DNA from: Osedax frankpressi
Taxonomy: Eukaryota > Annelida > Polychaeta > Sabellida > Siboglinidae
DNA length: 64,000 nucleotides
Reading direction: 5' to 3'
Assembly: GCA_964035775.1 (NCBI GenBank)
Contig: OZ038313.1
Span: 27,249,007-27,313,006, forward strand
A program made the translations under genes and the position numbers. The notes beneath the pieces were generated by a model. It did no database searches. It was not told the origin of the DNA and worked only from the letters and a program-made list of their open reading frames with translations. Position 1 is the first letter of the stretch. The number at the start of each line of letters is the position of its first letter. Below are positions 1-12,913 of this stretch, one piece after another.

Positions 1-620
1 TACTTTTTGTATTTAGATAATTAATTAACTCATCAAAGGGAGGCTTATCCCTGGCGGAATTTACATGTAATAGATAGGGGGAAAATATATCTACTAGAAT
101 AGTGATAACTTTTTAGATTTATAATGAAATTACTAATTTTTTTCACAAGTATTTAGATAATTATCATATCTATAGTAATACTTATTTTTTTAAATAATTA
201 TATATTTAGAAATACAGAATTTATCCTGAATATTATTACTATCAATATTCTCAATAATTCTAATTATTATGTAGAGTTTACATAAAATTTTAATTTGTTA
301 ATAAAAACACTTTGAAAATAGTAATTCTCTATTTTTGATTCCTTATCATAAAATAACTAGATGGAAATCAGGAAATTCAAATATAATTCAATTCCCGATA
401 TCGGCATCGGTCGCTACCAGGTGTCACAAAGGTTAAAAAACTGATTTACTGATAAATATTTATTTAGATAACAAATATTATAAATTTCAATACTGCTAAA
501 AAAATTGTAACTTTAATAAAAACTAAAATCATTTTTAATCATTTTTCTTTATTATCAATCTTTACAGGTAATTAAATCAAAAATAACAATATGTAATTAA
601 TTTATTATCACTACACATAG
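1..620. other. AT-rich noncoding DNA
   Basis: I see no open frame with coding character, RNA gene or repeat here. It ends at a plausible splice acceptor (tag at 618-620) in front of the next exon. Confidence 0.5.
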
Positions 621-1083
621 GTACATGTTGAGGTGGTATACTCCTTTCCCACGAGATATTTTCTTCAGTGTATATAACCAATACACAGCAATTACAAAAG
701 CTGCCAAAAAAATCCTTTTGGTAGGAAATAAAGAAGAGCTGGATACAATGTCGATAAGAGATAAGGAAGATAATATCGCGGTAGGAGAGGAGGATGAGAT
801 AAATAAGGCGATGGTGGAGGAGGAACATGAAACGGATAAATTAATGGTTAAAGTTAAGGTAAAGGAGGATAACGAATTGGATGAAGGCATTCAAAATATC
901 ACGAGGAACAAAGAAGATAATAAACAAAACATGGCTCTAGAAGAAGCGGATAAAGAAATCTCGAAAGAAAACTGTAACAATGTTGCCGATAAGAATAATA
1001 TGGGCGAAGTTGATAACGATAAGATGGAAACTAGAGAAGATAAAGTTGTGCTGAGAGATCTCGGAGGCGATACTGCTTTTTTT
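621..1083 (+). CDS. Acidic, charged exon of an unidentified protein
   Basis: This is a 463-nt open stretch bounded by an acceptor (tag, ending 620) and a possible donor (GTAAAC from 1084). The first ~35 residues are ordinary (FPRDIFFSVYNQYTAITKAA). The rest is highly charged, rich in Glu, Asp, Lys and Asn, and probably disordered. I do not recognise a domain. It lies upstream of, and on the same strand as, the GTF3C1-like exons, so it could be an earlier exon of that gene; large TFIIIC subunits do carry acidic linkers. That link is inference. It could also be a small independent gene, since an ATG lies at 625 and the frame stays open to a stop ending at 1122. Confidence 0.4.
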
Positions 1084-1738
1084 GTAAACATGCTACCAAT
1101 GGGAATGGTTTATTATAGATAATATATGACATTTCACATTAAAACCCTTATTATATTCAACTTCTGTATTTAATTTATATTTTATACTTTTATAAATATA
1201 ATAAAATAGTAAATGGCTAATGTTATAAATTCATTATTAGTTCAAATAAATACCTTCTATTTAAAAATAAATGTATCACTAATGAATATTTTTGTTTAGA
1301 ATGTAATAATTTATTAATGAATATATAAATATTGAAAAATCAAGATATATTTAAAAATTTGAATAAATTTATATCATTGTTTAATTATACTATTATTATA
1401 TTATAATATTAATGACTAATTTTATAGATTTCATTTAAAATTGAGATTCCATCTGACTTTATTTATTTGGATAATATGAAAAACAAAAATAACTACAATG
1501 GTTACTTCGATTACATTAAAATAGTAACATCATTTTATAATTTTCTTATAATTAAATTATATTGTAATATGCATAATCTATACTATATCGATATGTATAT
1601 GAAGATATCTTCAATAACACTCAAACTACCACATCCTTGTTAACCCATTGTTCACCTCTACATGCAAATTAGCCCCATATTAACTACTCCCTAACCCAAC
1701 TCCCATATCTCCTATCTTTGACATACGCTTACCATGTG
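1084..1738. other. AT-rich noncoding DNA, probable intron
   Basis: No coding exon or RNA gene is visible. The base composition changes abruptly near 1620, where GC-richer sequence leads into the minisatellite. Confidence 0.4.
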
Positions 1739-2707
1739 CAGAAGGCAACTACCTCTAGTGACCCAACACCTATGATAATGCCATACGCTTGATCCCGCTG
1801 TAACCACGCCTCCTCGCGTCTACCCCAGATATCAACATGGCTTTAGTGTGTAGAAGGCAACTACCTCTAGTGACCCAACACCTATGATAATGCCATACGC
1901 TGTAACCACGCCTCCTCGCCTCTACCCCAGATATCAACATGGCTTTAGTGTGTAGAAGTCAACTATCTCTAGTGACCCAACACCTATGATAATGCCATAC
2001 GCTTGGTCCCGCTGTAACCACGCCTCCTCGCCTCTACCCCAGATATCAACATGGCTTTAGTGTGTAGAAGTCAACTACCTCTAGTGACCCAACACCTATG
2101 CTAATGCCATACGCTGTAACCACGCCTCCTCGCGTCTACCCCAGATATCAACATGGCTTTAGTGTGTAGAAGTCAACTACCTCTAGTGACCCAACACCTA
2201 TGCTAATGCCATACGCTTGGTCCCGCTGTAACCACGCCTCCTCGCCTCTACCCCAGATATCAACATGGCTTTAGTGTGTAGAAGTCAACTACCTCTAGTG
2301 ACCCAACACCTATGCTAATGCCATACGCTTGGTCCCGCTGTAACCACGCCTCCTCGCCTCTACCCCAGATATCAACATGGCTTTAGTGTGTAGAAGTCAA
2401 CTACCTCTAGTGACCCAACACCTATGATAATGCCATACGCTGTAACCACGCCTCCTCGCCTCTACCCCAGATATCAACATGGCTTTAGTGTGTAGAAGGC
2501 AACTACCTCTAGTGACCCAACACCTATGCTAATGCCATACGCTGTAACCACGCCTCCTCGCCTCTACCCCAGATATCAACATGGCTTTAGTGTGTAGAAG
2601 TCAACTACCTCTAGTGACCCAACACCTATGCTAATGCCATACGCTGTAACCACGCCTCCTCGCGTCTACCCCAGATATCAACATGGCTTTAGTGTGTAGA
2701 AGTCAAC
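1739..2707. repeat. Minisatellite, 102/111-bp unit, about 9 copies
   Basis: Each unit runs from the AGTGACCCAACACCTATG region through CATACGC, CCACGCCTCCTCGC and CCCCAGATATCAACATGG to GTGTGTAGAAG. Two length classes differ by the presence or absence of a 9-base TTGGTCCCG-like block. Copies differ by only a few substitutions (gat/gct, cgcg/cgcc, ggc/gtc). Every unit carries CTACCCCAG, a good splice-acceptor sequence, on the plus strand. The last copy runs directly into an open frame from about 2706. Confidence 0.9.
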
Positions 2708-2913
2708 TGCTCCTGATACGCACCAATGCTCTAGAAAGCCATTTGCATGCCGACCGCAAGTTTGGAGAACTCCTCATCATCAATAAGTGTCGCATTGTGG
2801 TGTCTCCAGCCACTAAGGACCACCATACGCCCGGCCCCACTCCGAAACCCATCCATCGAGGTTGCACCCATAACTGCATCAACTGGTGTCCATTAAATCG
2901 AAAGAGAAGTTGA
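2706..2913 (+). CDS. Possible exon after the 102-bp array
   Basis: The frame stays open for about 70 codons in unique, GC-richer DNA (it includes ESHLHADRKFGELLIINK), starting where the array ends and stopping at 2911-2913. I do not recognise the product. No clear acceptor fixes the left edge other than those inside the repeat. It could be an exon of the GTF3C1-like gene, an untranslated exon, or chance. Confidence 0.2.
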
Positions 2914-3133
2914 ATATTTTTATATTGAATAATTTCCTAAATTATTTATATTTATTATCCAGCAAAAGATGTCTTTACTCGTGAGATGTGTACAAATTCC
3001 TGTTCCTAGTAATAACTGTTGAATTATCCGTAAATCTGAAACTTAACCTTTCTCCTTAAACCGTCGGCTCATCGTTTCCCTCCTATTCTACATTGGTACC
3101 ATGCCAAATCTCTTTAGCTCTATTTCTTCGCAG

Positions 3134-5876
3134 GCATCGCGTACGCCGATTTGGAGGCCTACAACTCCACACCGGGCGCCATACATCCGATGACCTACAG
3201 ACTCATCATGGACGCCATACGTACTCCGATACCTTGCGAACCTCCGCCATCCCTCCGGACTGACCCCTCGTCGTCTTCCGCCGACCTCCGATGTGAAATC
3301 TACGACGCGGTATTCGCAAATGAATCTCTAGGCATTACGCCCTCGGCTCTCTTGGTCAGTTTGGACTTTTTTGGATTTCCCCTTCGTAGCGATTTCTTGT
3401 ATCTTGACACTTGCGAATTTTAAATTAGATAAATGTTTATAAGTATACGAATTTCTATTAAGATAATAGTCATTGCCGGATGCGTATTGTACCACTAACT
3501 CTATTGGACGACTATGACCTTTGTATTAGTAACTCTGCATGCATTCCATCGACACCACTTGACCTGAATACAATATATATCTAAATCCCATCGCATAATA
3601 CCGAACAGATGAAATTCAAAGAATTGACTACGAGGGAAAAATACAATGTCGCCTTGGACGAACTTTTGCGATCTTTTAGAGTTTGTGTTCTTTTTTCTCC
3701 GCGATAACGAATTCTTACCAACATTATATTGCAGTACGAAGAAATGTATATATTGTTACAATAAGACTTGTTTAAAAATGCAATTGAATAATTGTTGGTT
3801 GATCATTCTTAAAGAAATCACAAACAATTCTACTTGAATATCACTAATTTTACTTAACCTATTAACTCTTTAACCATTCCAAGAGAAATATCCAACTCGA
3901 GTTACGATAATAGACAAAATAACAATATCTGATCATGAAATTACAGACATTACGAGTAACCTCCTTGTAGATCATCCGAGTTGGCATAGCTGGGTTCAGG
4001 TATGTGAGTTATCCTCACAGCCGTGATTGGGTGATTCAATCTAAAAAGAATGTCAAAGGTCGCGGGGTCATTGATTACAAAGACGTGGTCAATGAAAATG
4101 AAAGTAAGTCATAAATATTTTTAGTTGGGCCATTTTATTTTTTCTATCTCCGGGTAATGAATGTACATTGTGAGTGTTTCATGCATGTATTAATTAAATT
4201 AACATTTAAAATCTTAATCAATACTGGATATAACCAAAGCTAATATAATAACAGTTATGTATTCTGCATCTCAATCATAACATTAGTTTTGTGTCTGATA
4301 TCCATATTATTTAAATATTAACAATTAATAACATGTTATATATATTCAATTTTATAAAAAACTCTAATTTAATAAGAAATCTTGGGTTACGTTATATTTA
4401 AGGTATTTTACAGTTCAATTCAGAAATATAGGAATTAAATCTGGAGGTTGGTTATTATAGAGTTAATTGTTTCTATAATTTTTAAACATTTTGGATTAAA
4501 ATTATATTTCTTCGTTGCATTTCATTAAATTTCATTTCTTTTTGGTGACACAAATACATTTTTCATTAAATTATTATATTGCAATTTGTATCTGTTTTAA
4601 TAGAATTAATACATTCAATACAGTTAATACAGTCAATACTATCAATATTGTCAATATAGTCAATACAGTCAATACAGTTAATATAGTCAATACTGTCAAT
4701 ACAGCTAATATAGTCAATACAGTCAATACGGTCAATACAGTCAATACAGTCAATACGGTCAATACAGTCAATACGGTCAATACAGTCAATACAGTCAATA
4801 CAGTCAATATAGTCAATATATTCAATACAGTCAATACAGTCAATACGGTCAATACAGTCAATACAGTCAATACAGTCAATAGAGTCAATACAGTCAATAC
4901 GGTCAATACAGTCAATATAGTCAATACAGTCAATACTGTCAATACAGTCAATGCATCATTCTTTGGAATTGAGAGAATTAGAAAGCATGAAGAATACGAT
5001 GACATCTCTGAAGATAAAGACATTCCGCCAACGAAGCGAATTCGAAGACCTAAGATAATAGACATATGTGAAAGGTACATAGAATTACGAACGTAGTTTC
5101 TATTTAATACTTTACTCCTAACAATAACATATCCGTTTACACTAATCAGCCTAAATACATATTGTTCACTCTTTCCTACATCACTCTTTTTAATATTCAA
5201 TCAGTATTTTTATATATTCCATTATAAAAGGCAACTCTCACCTTGATTTTAAAATAAGACATTAAATGATTTCCTTATTACTTAATTAACCTCATTAGAA
5301 TGCTTAGCAAGCCTCAGGCGACCTTGAACTATAAGCATATCAAGATGCTACCACGACCTTGGCGTACCCCCGAGAGCACCGTGAACCAGCCGACTCTCCG
5401 CCTGATCCTCGAATGCGTGCTGATGGTGGTGATCTCGAACCCCGGAGTGCCGGTGAAGTCCTTAATCAATAAGTACCACCCACTACTACAGCCAATCGTA
5501 TTGCTAGAAATTATTGAGGTTTCATAAATCTGTCGTTATTTATAGAGTTAGTATATATTGTTCATATATAAAGACTCTTTGTATCTCAGATGCTGCAAAA
5601 AATTGGCTGTATAACTATGAAGCATTTTAAAGAAACTACTACGCAACATTCAGTTTTTAATAAAATAAGAAATATCGATATAGAAGGTATTAGTTGAAAA
5701 TCTATTTACATTTAAATAACACCATGAATTTAATATATACATTTTTAAATACTTTATTTTAATTCATTTTCATTTTTGATTCAGTTGAAGAAATGGGAGT
5801 TAATTTGAATTTAAGTTGCTGTTTTCCAACTTTGGATTGCATTTATAAATTGGGACAATTTACTAATCATACTTAA
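3134..5876 (+). CDS. GTF3C1: TFIIIC largest subunit (GTF3C1-like), 3' exons
   Basis: Seven exons chain with matching phases: 3134-3354, 3609-3680, 3971-4103, 4948-5074, 5299-5518, 5590-5686 and 5785-5876 (stop TAA). The read includes RVGIAGFRYVSYPHSRDWVI, RPWRTPESTVNQPTLRLILE, ISNPGVPVKSLI, LQPIVLLEIIE and KIGCI, ending in FPTLDCIYKLGQF. This order (a winged-helix-like 'RVG..R+V....+.W' segment, then 'RPWR...N', 'PGV', 'LQP..LLE', 'GCI' and a short tail) is that of the C-terminal part of GTF3C1, the B-box-binding TFIIIC subunit needed for RNA polymerase III transcription of tRNA genes. The 5' part lies upstream, in exons I cannot assign. Exons at 3134 and 5299 are GC-rich; the last two are AT-rich. 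Family assignment is from remembered family sequence, not a search. Confidence 0.72.
4614..4951. repeat. Minisatellite, 9-bp unit TCAATACAG, about 37 copies
   Basis: TCAATACAG repeats with variants TCAATATAG, TCAATACGG and TTAATACAG. Because 9 is a multiple of 3, all copies stay in frame and read as a false Val-Asn-Thr repeat on the plus strand and Leu-Thr-Val on the minus strand. The unit ends in CAG, and the probable acceptor of the next GTF3C1-like exon (cag at 4945-4947) is itself part of the array, so the array runs to the intron's last base. Confidence 0.92.
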
Positions 5877-6178
5877 TAAATAACCTTCATTATTTGAGTT
5901 ATTATTGTTTTTTGAAATAAATAATTTCTTTAATATTTTTTAATTTCTATATAAAACCATATTGATTTATATTCGGACTTCTATTTGAATTAGATATATA
6001 AATAATAAAACAGAGAGTAATTTTCAAAATATATTATCAAAAATATATATGTTTTCATACGAATGAAAAAAAAATATTTATAAGAAATCATCTTTATCGA
6101 CCACTCGAGTTGATATGTTGTGGCATAATTTGAATTGTTTGAATATATGAAATAAATTGAATAGGAACAAGGTTTCGG
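5877..6178. other. Spacer between convergent genes
   Basis: AT-rich DNA lies between the stop of the plus-strand GTF3C1-like gene and the stop of the minus-strand COMM-domain gene, so both 3' ends fall here. Several AATAAA/ATTAAA-like words are present but none can be singled out. Confidence 0.5.
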
Positions 6179-7571
6179 CTATTGTTGGTCAAGAGCGTGC
6201 ATCAGGCGTTTCGCGGGACGTGATTTCAGAGTTTCTAATGCATTCTGCAACTCGTCGACCAAGTGCCGTACGTTTTCTACGTCCGACACCAGACTCTCCT
6301 TGATTGTGAATTGCGATTCGCAGAATTCGGTCTTAACCTGCATTACGATCTCGGGAAGACTTTGCTGGTAACATCCGCGCGAATCTGTCTGTAACCGCGG
6401 TCGATTGAATTCAACTTTACGAAACAATTATACGCATCAGTTTAAATTATATTTATTTTAAATTAAAAAGATGGATCATTAATTATATTTATATCCGATT
6501 AGAGTGAATTTATCTGGATACAGAAAGAATTTGAAACGGAGAGTGAGGAAAATGTATTCTAATTTCAACGATAGTTACCATCTACTAATATGTTATGGTG
6601 CATATTAGAAAAAATAAGATGTACAATTCACTACCTGTATCTGCAGCCTCCATTCGATGTCCCTATATCTGGGATAGGTAATCGGGCCATTGTCAACGTC
6701 GTCGATAATCTTCTGAACTTTTTCTCTGTGTTCTTCGATCAGTTCGATAAACACATCGATGACGTCGGCATTAAAACCGACTTCGCTCAGCAGTAAATTT
6801 AGATCATCTCCTTCGATCTTCGCAAGAAATACAAATTAATTAATTATATATTTTTCTGTAAACATAAATTTCTATTCGGAATCTAAATCTAGTAAGAAAA
6901 ACCTGACAACGTGGAAGTATGTTTAATCTAATAACTATCGACAGATCTCTTTAAAGATATACATAATGATAAACTTTGTATATCTTTTTAATTGATAAAC
7001 AATTCTATATATAACGAATCATTTTTTATAATTGAACTTAGGCCCAATTCTTAGAAATTCACACATTACAATGATTATAGATGTAAATGTCTAAAAATTT
7101 GCATTCTTAATAATTATATGTAAAATATAACTTCTTTTCGTATTATTTCGCTCATAATAAACATCAGTGCATTGTTACATTGATCAATCTCATCGCATGT
7201 AGTATTCAGTTTATCTGTTTGCAGAATATGATCAAGTGTTTGTATTATCATTTTTAGATTAGTTAAAATGCATGTAATCCTCCAGTATTACATAATATAC
7301 CTGGAAATAAACTCAGTTATACAAAAGTTATAATAAATTAAGGTATATTACAAAATCCAAAAAATTCAGTTTTAAATGTAAATTACGATTTGTAAAAATA
7401 GGTATTATATCAGATGTATAAATCTAAAAATACTTAATTATACAATTACCATATATTATCAATACCATTAATTAACATAACTTTACTAACTTGCGACAGG
7501 AACAAATATTTCCTGATCCAATGGAATACGAGTCAAAAGATCCAGCCCAACAGAGAAAAACTCACGCATAG
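6179..7571 (-). CDS. COMMD2: COMM domain-containing protein, COMMD2-like, C-terminal part
   Basis: Exons on the minus strand: 7571-7491 (reads MREFFSVGLDLLTRIPLDQE), 6817-6635 and 6388-6179 (stop TAG). The last two join in phase 0. They encode a helical segment followed by YPRYRDIEWRLQIQ, then a beta-rich stretch and VRHLVDELQNALETLKS. A conserved 'WRL' entry followed by a terminal 'L...L..AL' helix marks a COMM domain, and COMMD2 has the same order with a similar short basic end. COMM proteins form the Commander complex with CCDC22 and CCDC93 in endosomal recycling. At least one exon between 7491 and 6817 is unresolved, and the N-terminal exon is unresolved. The paralogue number is a best guess; the COMM domain call is firmer. 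Confidence 0.68.
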
Positions 7572-9132
7572 CTATACAATTATATACATTCCATAAATAA
7601 AGTATATATTCTAGTTATGCTAAGTTAATATGAACTTTGGTTTTATACACTATATTATATGGATTTCTAAGTACTAAATACTTCTCAACTAGACCAGACC
7701 AATATATTATGTGTAAAAAGTAATTATTAGCTAGGAGATGTGGAGAGAGAGTAATATATATGATCGATTAGTAATTAAATTATATTAATGGAAAAATATA
7801 AATGACAAGGTGAAAATACATAAAAGTTATCAGTATCCAAAAATCTCTGAATTGATTTTCTTGTATTTTATGCATACTATTAATATTTTATACATACTAT
7901 TGAGTAATGCAAGAACAAATAAATATATGTTTTTAGTTTTTTATTGATATCTAATTAATTATTCTAATATATGTAAATATTATTTGTATGCCAGAGTATC
8001 TGGAATACGTCAATTCGCCATAAGTACAGAGAACACAATCATATAAGAATAATTAACTACATATCAATAAAAACACTAAAACATATATTAATAGCTTTCA
8101 TAAATATAGAGACTCATATTAAATCATGCATAAACATGAAGCAAATCTATTAAGTAACTTTTGGGTGTAAATAACTTTTAAGAAATTTCACCGGTTAGTC
8201 TTCCATCCGTGATCCAAATTAATTAGAAGAAATATATATTTAAATAAACAATCTGATAAATTAAGTATGATCTAGGTGTATACATCTATATTTTACAACT
8301 AAAAGATGCCTATTTATTATTCGTTTATCATAAATAATCATGAACTTAATTATATGACTAGCTTATAGAAGTTTTTGCACACACAATATTTAATATATAA
8401 AAATGTATAGATAAAAACTATTTATTATTTCAAAATATTTTACTATTATAGATTCTATGTTTAAAAACTTTGTGGATCTGATTTCTTCAAAAGTGATAAG
8501 TCATGATATAGTGTACTGCTACTATTAATTGTAAATGTCATTTTTATTTATTCAGATTAGTTAATTATACAAATAATGTATTATATGGTAATAAATTTAT
8601 TTAAAAATATATAGTCGATCCTATTTTACATTTAAAACTAGTACGCATGTCTGGGTTTAATCACTGATCAACATAATTTGAAATCGGGTAGGCATATTTG
8701 GATTACTATTTCCTAATTTCACGTATATAGAATTTAATAATATATCCTTTTAGGTACTCGTGTAGGATTATACAAAGATTACCTATAGTAATCATGTATA
8801 ATCCTACACGAGTACCTAATCTTCGATTATAGCTAATATCATCTAAAAAGGTCATGGATTATAGATAATATTGCAAAGAATCTTGGTTTATACCTAGTAA
8901 TAAATATGGTATATCTAGTTGCGAACAATTGAAATGCAAAACAAACTACCCGTGGCAACCGTATTTTTAGTATTTTAAATTTACATTTATACTTATGACT
9001 TATACATATTGTATAGTTTATTAACTAGCTATAGTATTTGATAATATTATACAGATCTAATTTTAATAGATCTATTATTTTTATTTTAAAATTAATTCTC
9101 CGATTTTGTATTCGAAAAATATTCTATATTGC
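7572..9132. other. AT-rich noncoding DNA upstream of the COMM gene
   Basis: No exon chain is visible. Contents are simple AT-rich sequence and one strong inverted repeat at 8750-8819, listed separately. An early exon and promoter of the COMM gene may be hidden here. Confidence 0.4.
8750..8819. repeat. 70-nt near-perfect hairpin
   Basis: Perfect 24-base arms at 8750-8773 and 8796-8819 (TTAGGTACTCGTGTAGGATT... and its complement) enclose a 22-base loop. The loop contains a further GATTAC/GTAATC pair, so nearly the whole 70 bases can fold back. The arms are GC-richer than their surroundings. It could be a tiny foldback element, a small-RNA precursor hairpin, or a recent inversion duplication. 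Confidence 0.9.
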
Positions 9133-9136
9133 CTAG

Positions 9137-9173
9137 TGTCGTATGCAATTTGGCAAGCTATGCAATTTGGCAC
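9137..9173 (+). repeat. Left end of Ginger element, with direct repeat
   Basis: The terminal inverted repeat starts at 9137. The motif TATGCAATTTGGCA occurs twice in tandem (9142-9155 and 9160-9173), as expected of paired transposase-binding sites near an end. The pairing is visible; the binding role is inference. Confidence 0.8.
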
Positions 9174-9483
9174 ACTTCATGTGATTTTATCTATTTTCAT
9201 TGTAATAAACTTTAAAAAATTATATAAAAATAAATTATAATTCTACAATGATTACAAATAATGTAATTAATCATTATTTATCACAATATATTTTTTTAAT
9301 TAATATTAAATATTATGATTTAATTATTTTATAATTGGGCGTATTTATAGGCGTGATTAATTTGAAATTCAAATTATACATGTGTATAATTTTTAAATTG
9401 TTATTAATTATATTGTATATTATCATGAGTTTCGATTTAGTCAAAGAAATTTATTATTTTTAAATAATACATTTTCAACTAAG

Positions 9484-12148
9484 GCTTCACTAAATCAAAA
9501 ATATAATATCAACAGAATACTGAATAATAAATTATCGAGATCTGATGATAATTTCTTCATCAAAAACAAAGGTAATTATTATTTAGTGTACCTATGATTG
9601 TTTCTATTTAAATTGTTATACTATCTATATTGCATAATAAACTAAATACTCGATACTAAATATATATATAATATTACTTTACTTATTAACTTTTATATAA
9701 TACAAAAAATAATATAATTTTAATGTAATAAATAAATATACATTTTCTTAAAATTATTTTAAGATGAGATATAATGTAACTTATATTATTTTATATTATG
9801 TAACTTTATATTATTAGTATTATTATATAATTTGTATTAATTTATATACTATATATAAAAGTTATTTTATCATATACTATGAGATTATTATTGTCGTTAT
9901 ATTTTAATTACACATTACAAAATTAATAATGAAAGCAAATATAATTATTATTATATATTTCAACTTATGCTATCATTACTTATTAGTGTTAATGAAGAGA
10001 CAGAAATGAGTTGAAAACATAATTATAATGAATGATTTACAGAAGAATGAAATCTTGATAAATTTTCATTCTGAATCAGGACATTCCGCAATGTAAGTAA
10101 TGATATTTGTTAAATTTTAAATAATATGTAATATATGATCAAATAATATGTAAATACACAAATTAAAATATTAATATTAATATATACATTTATTGTTATC
10201 TATGTAAATAGTTTATCATAAAGGTAATAATACTATTTCTTATATATTGAAAATACATTTTTCTAGAATTAAGACATTAGGAAAACTTAATGAAAGATAT
10301 AGTTGGAAAGGAATGCGAGCCGATGTAGAAAATTTTGTTTGTCATTTTAAAAATTTATCGCAATCTTTATTAAATATATTAATAATAAAACAATAATTTG
10401 TATTAAATAATATTATTAAAAATGTAAATATTTATATACTATCAATAATTAGATGAAATGTTGCGATACATGCCAGTGCTTTGAACAAATTCAGACAATT
10501 GCACCTATTTTACATCCTATTAAAGTTACTGGTCCTTGGGATATGGTAGGAATTGATTTAATCGGACCTATACCAACATTGTTTGATATATATATATAAA
10601 TGTTTCTATATTTTATTATATATTAAATAACAATATTGCTCGATACAATCTTATTTGATATTCATGATTTTGTTTACTCTACAGTAATGAATATAGGTAT
10701 GTATTAACGATAATTGATTATTATACGAAGTTTGTTACATTATTTCCAATAGAGAATAAAAGTGCTGTCAACATAATACGGTTATTGATTATATTTATAA
10801 TATAAATATATACAGTTTATCATGCTAACTTGATTATATTTAATATGACTTTACTAGTTTTTTTTTAAAGATATAAATATTATATTAATAGATTATATAT
10901 TCTATATAATTTTTGTATTTTAAAAATTTAATTTCTTAGATCTTTAAATTCTTTTTTTTTGTTTATATGGTGCACCTCAAAGATTATTATCTGATCAAGG
11001 ATCTGAGTTTGTCAATAAGGTTTTTAATATTATATTTAATTAAATACTTTTATATTTAAAATAAATACTCGATTCTTCAATTAATTTATTTTATCCTAAT
11101 TGTAAAGTTAAATAAAGAATTCTTAAAAAAATATGGAGTCAAAAAATTGATAACCTCCGCATATCATCCCCAAACCCCCATAATGGGTTGTGTGAAATGA
11201 TGAATGCGACAGTTACGGTATTCTTTTGTGACAGTTAATATTTTTCTTTTTTAAATGAATTTAATTCTGTTTATTTTCTTTATTTTGATTATATAAATAT
11301 GAGAATGCATGTACTATGATTATTTTTTACTGGCACCGCATATTTTTATTTGAATATAAGATATTAAGTTTTTGGTTTGGTTATATTAATTTTTATTATT
11401 TTTGCTTTAGCCTTCATTTGGAGCAGGATATTTGAGGTTTGTGAACAAATTAATTAAACAGTAATTTATAAATACATTTATTTCTGAAATATTATATTTT
11501 TGCTTCATTTAAAACATATACTAAAATATATATTGGTTACCATTTAGGATATTTTTTTATAATATTTATTCTATTTATTTTAGACAAGGATATCTAAATA
11601 CTGCTATGAAGGTCAATATTGGAGTAATATGTTACAAGACATATCATTCTCAATCAATATAGAAAAACAATCTACGACTAAATATACTCCATTTTATTTG
11701 TTATTTGGTCGTAATGCAATAGTACCAAGAGAATTGGATACTGAAAATGATACTATTATTAATTTCTATATAACCGAAGAAAACATTAAAAATGTTGAAA
11801 ATGATATATTAAAAAGATCAGAAGTAAAAATGAAAGTACTAGAAAATATTGCTAGTGTACAAATAAAGCAAAAAAAAAGATACAAGGAATTAGGGAAAAG
11901 CAAAATAAAACTATTTGTTTTTAAAATAGGAGATTTAGTATTAAGGAGAATTCTAAAAATTGTAAAGAATGTAGGAGGGAGGACTTTGCCAATGTGGTTA
12001 GGAAGTTATGAGATTATTTATATTGACAATAGAAATAGATTAACACTCAAAGATTTGAAGACAAATAAGGTATTGAAAAAAAAATATTCTCATATTCATT
12101 TAAAGCCTTACAACAAATATTATAAAGATAAAGAAAGTACAGGTTGGT
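9484..12148 (+). pseudogene. Integrase-like (Ginger) transposase gene, multi-exon fossil
   Basis: Coding blocks separated by small introns lie near 9484-9571, 10043-10092, 10267-10355, 10453-10576, 10685-10772, 10963-11020, 11108-11216 and 11629-12148. Domains in order: an N-terminal lead-in; an HHCC zinc finger (FHSESGHS and CCDTCQCF); a catalytic core of Ty3/retroviral integrase type (GIDLIGPIP, LIIDYYTKF-like, LSDQGSEFV, SAYHPQTP); and a C-terminal GPY/F-like module (VGGRTLPMWLGSYEI and HLKPY). This is the transposase order of Ginger elements, which share an integrase ancestor with LTR retrotransposons. Many introns in the transposase are known in this family. The gene looks decayed in part and is treated as a fossil. 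Confidence 0.8.
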
Positions 12149-12454
12149 TAATTTATATATTTAATCTATATGTATATTATAGTATAAAAGAACACACTAT
12201 TTTTTTAAATTTATATTTATTCATTAAATATACTTTTTAGTTATTAATAAACTAGAATTAATATATGAAGATCATTGTTATGCTAAAAGAGAAACAAACT
12301 TACAGGGTTAGATTACAGTATATATAAGTTTGAAAGCAGTTTGTATAAACATATTTTATTACAATAATAAGATTATTCAAATATATATATATTAATATTA
12401 ACTAATATGCATGGTTAATAATCATTTTTAAATGAACCTTATTAATATTAGAAA

Positions 12455-12910
12455 CAGATTTCAATGTATATTATTGACAGTTTATCTTTCGAAGAACAAT
12501 GCTTAGAAAAGCTGTGCAATTTCAGTAAGTTATTTACAATTATATATATGTATTCATTATTTTCTATAGTTTATTTAGATAAATTATTATATGGGGAATT
12601 ATTAAGTATTTTTAATTTATTTTTAAATAACTAGAATTTTTCTACACAATATTCTAAACAAAGAATTTATAATAAAATATGAAACATACATATGCACAAC
12701 AAGATTCACACAATTGCGGAGTTTATGTTTGTAAGGTTATCAGAATTATATATATATATTATAATATAAAAATAATATCTAATTTTACCCACATATAATT
12801 TGAATATTCTCTAATAGAAATTATAATATTATTTTAATTGAAATCCATTTTTAATTTCAATTTGATTATCGGTATTCAACAGGCAGCATCGAAAATATTG
12901 AAACTGCATG
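12455..12910 (+). pseudogene. Ulp1-like cysteine protease remnant of the Ginger element
   Basis: Downstream of the transposase, a segment reads like the Ulp1/C48 family: 'YIIDSLSF' followed after an intron by the catalytic motif region DSHNCGVYVCK at about 12703-12735. Ulp1 enzymes cleave SUMO-like proteins, and some Ginger1 elements carry such a protease, or an OTU protease, as an accessory gene. The Harbinger element is inserted about 180 bp past the catalytic motif, so the 3' end of this gene now lies beyond 16930. Treated as a fossil. Confidence 0.68.
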
Positions 12911-12913
12911 TAA

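Noticed and set aside
7141-7310. Possible middle exon of the COMM gene (minus strand, reading QTLDHILQTDKLNTTCDEID)
   Set aside because: The sequence could fit the gap in the COMM protein, but no convincing acceptor or donor with the right phase was found.
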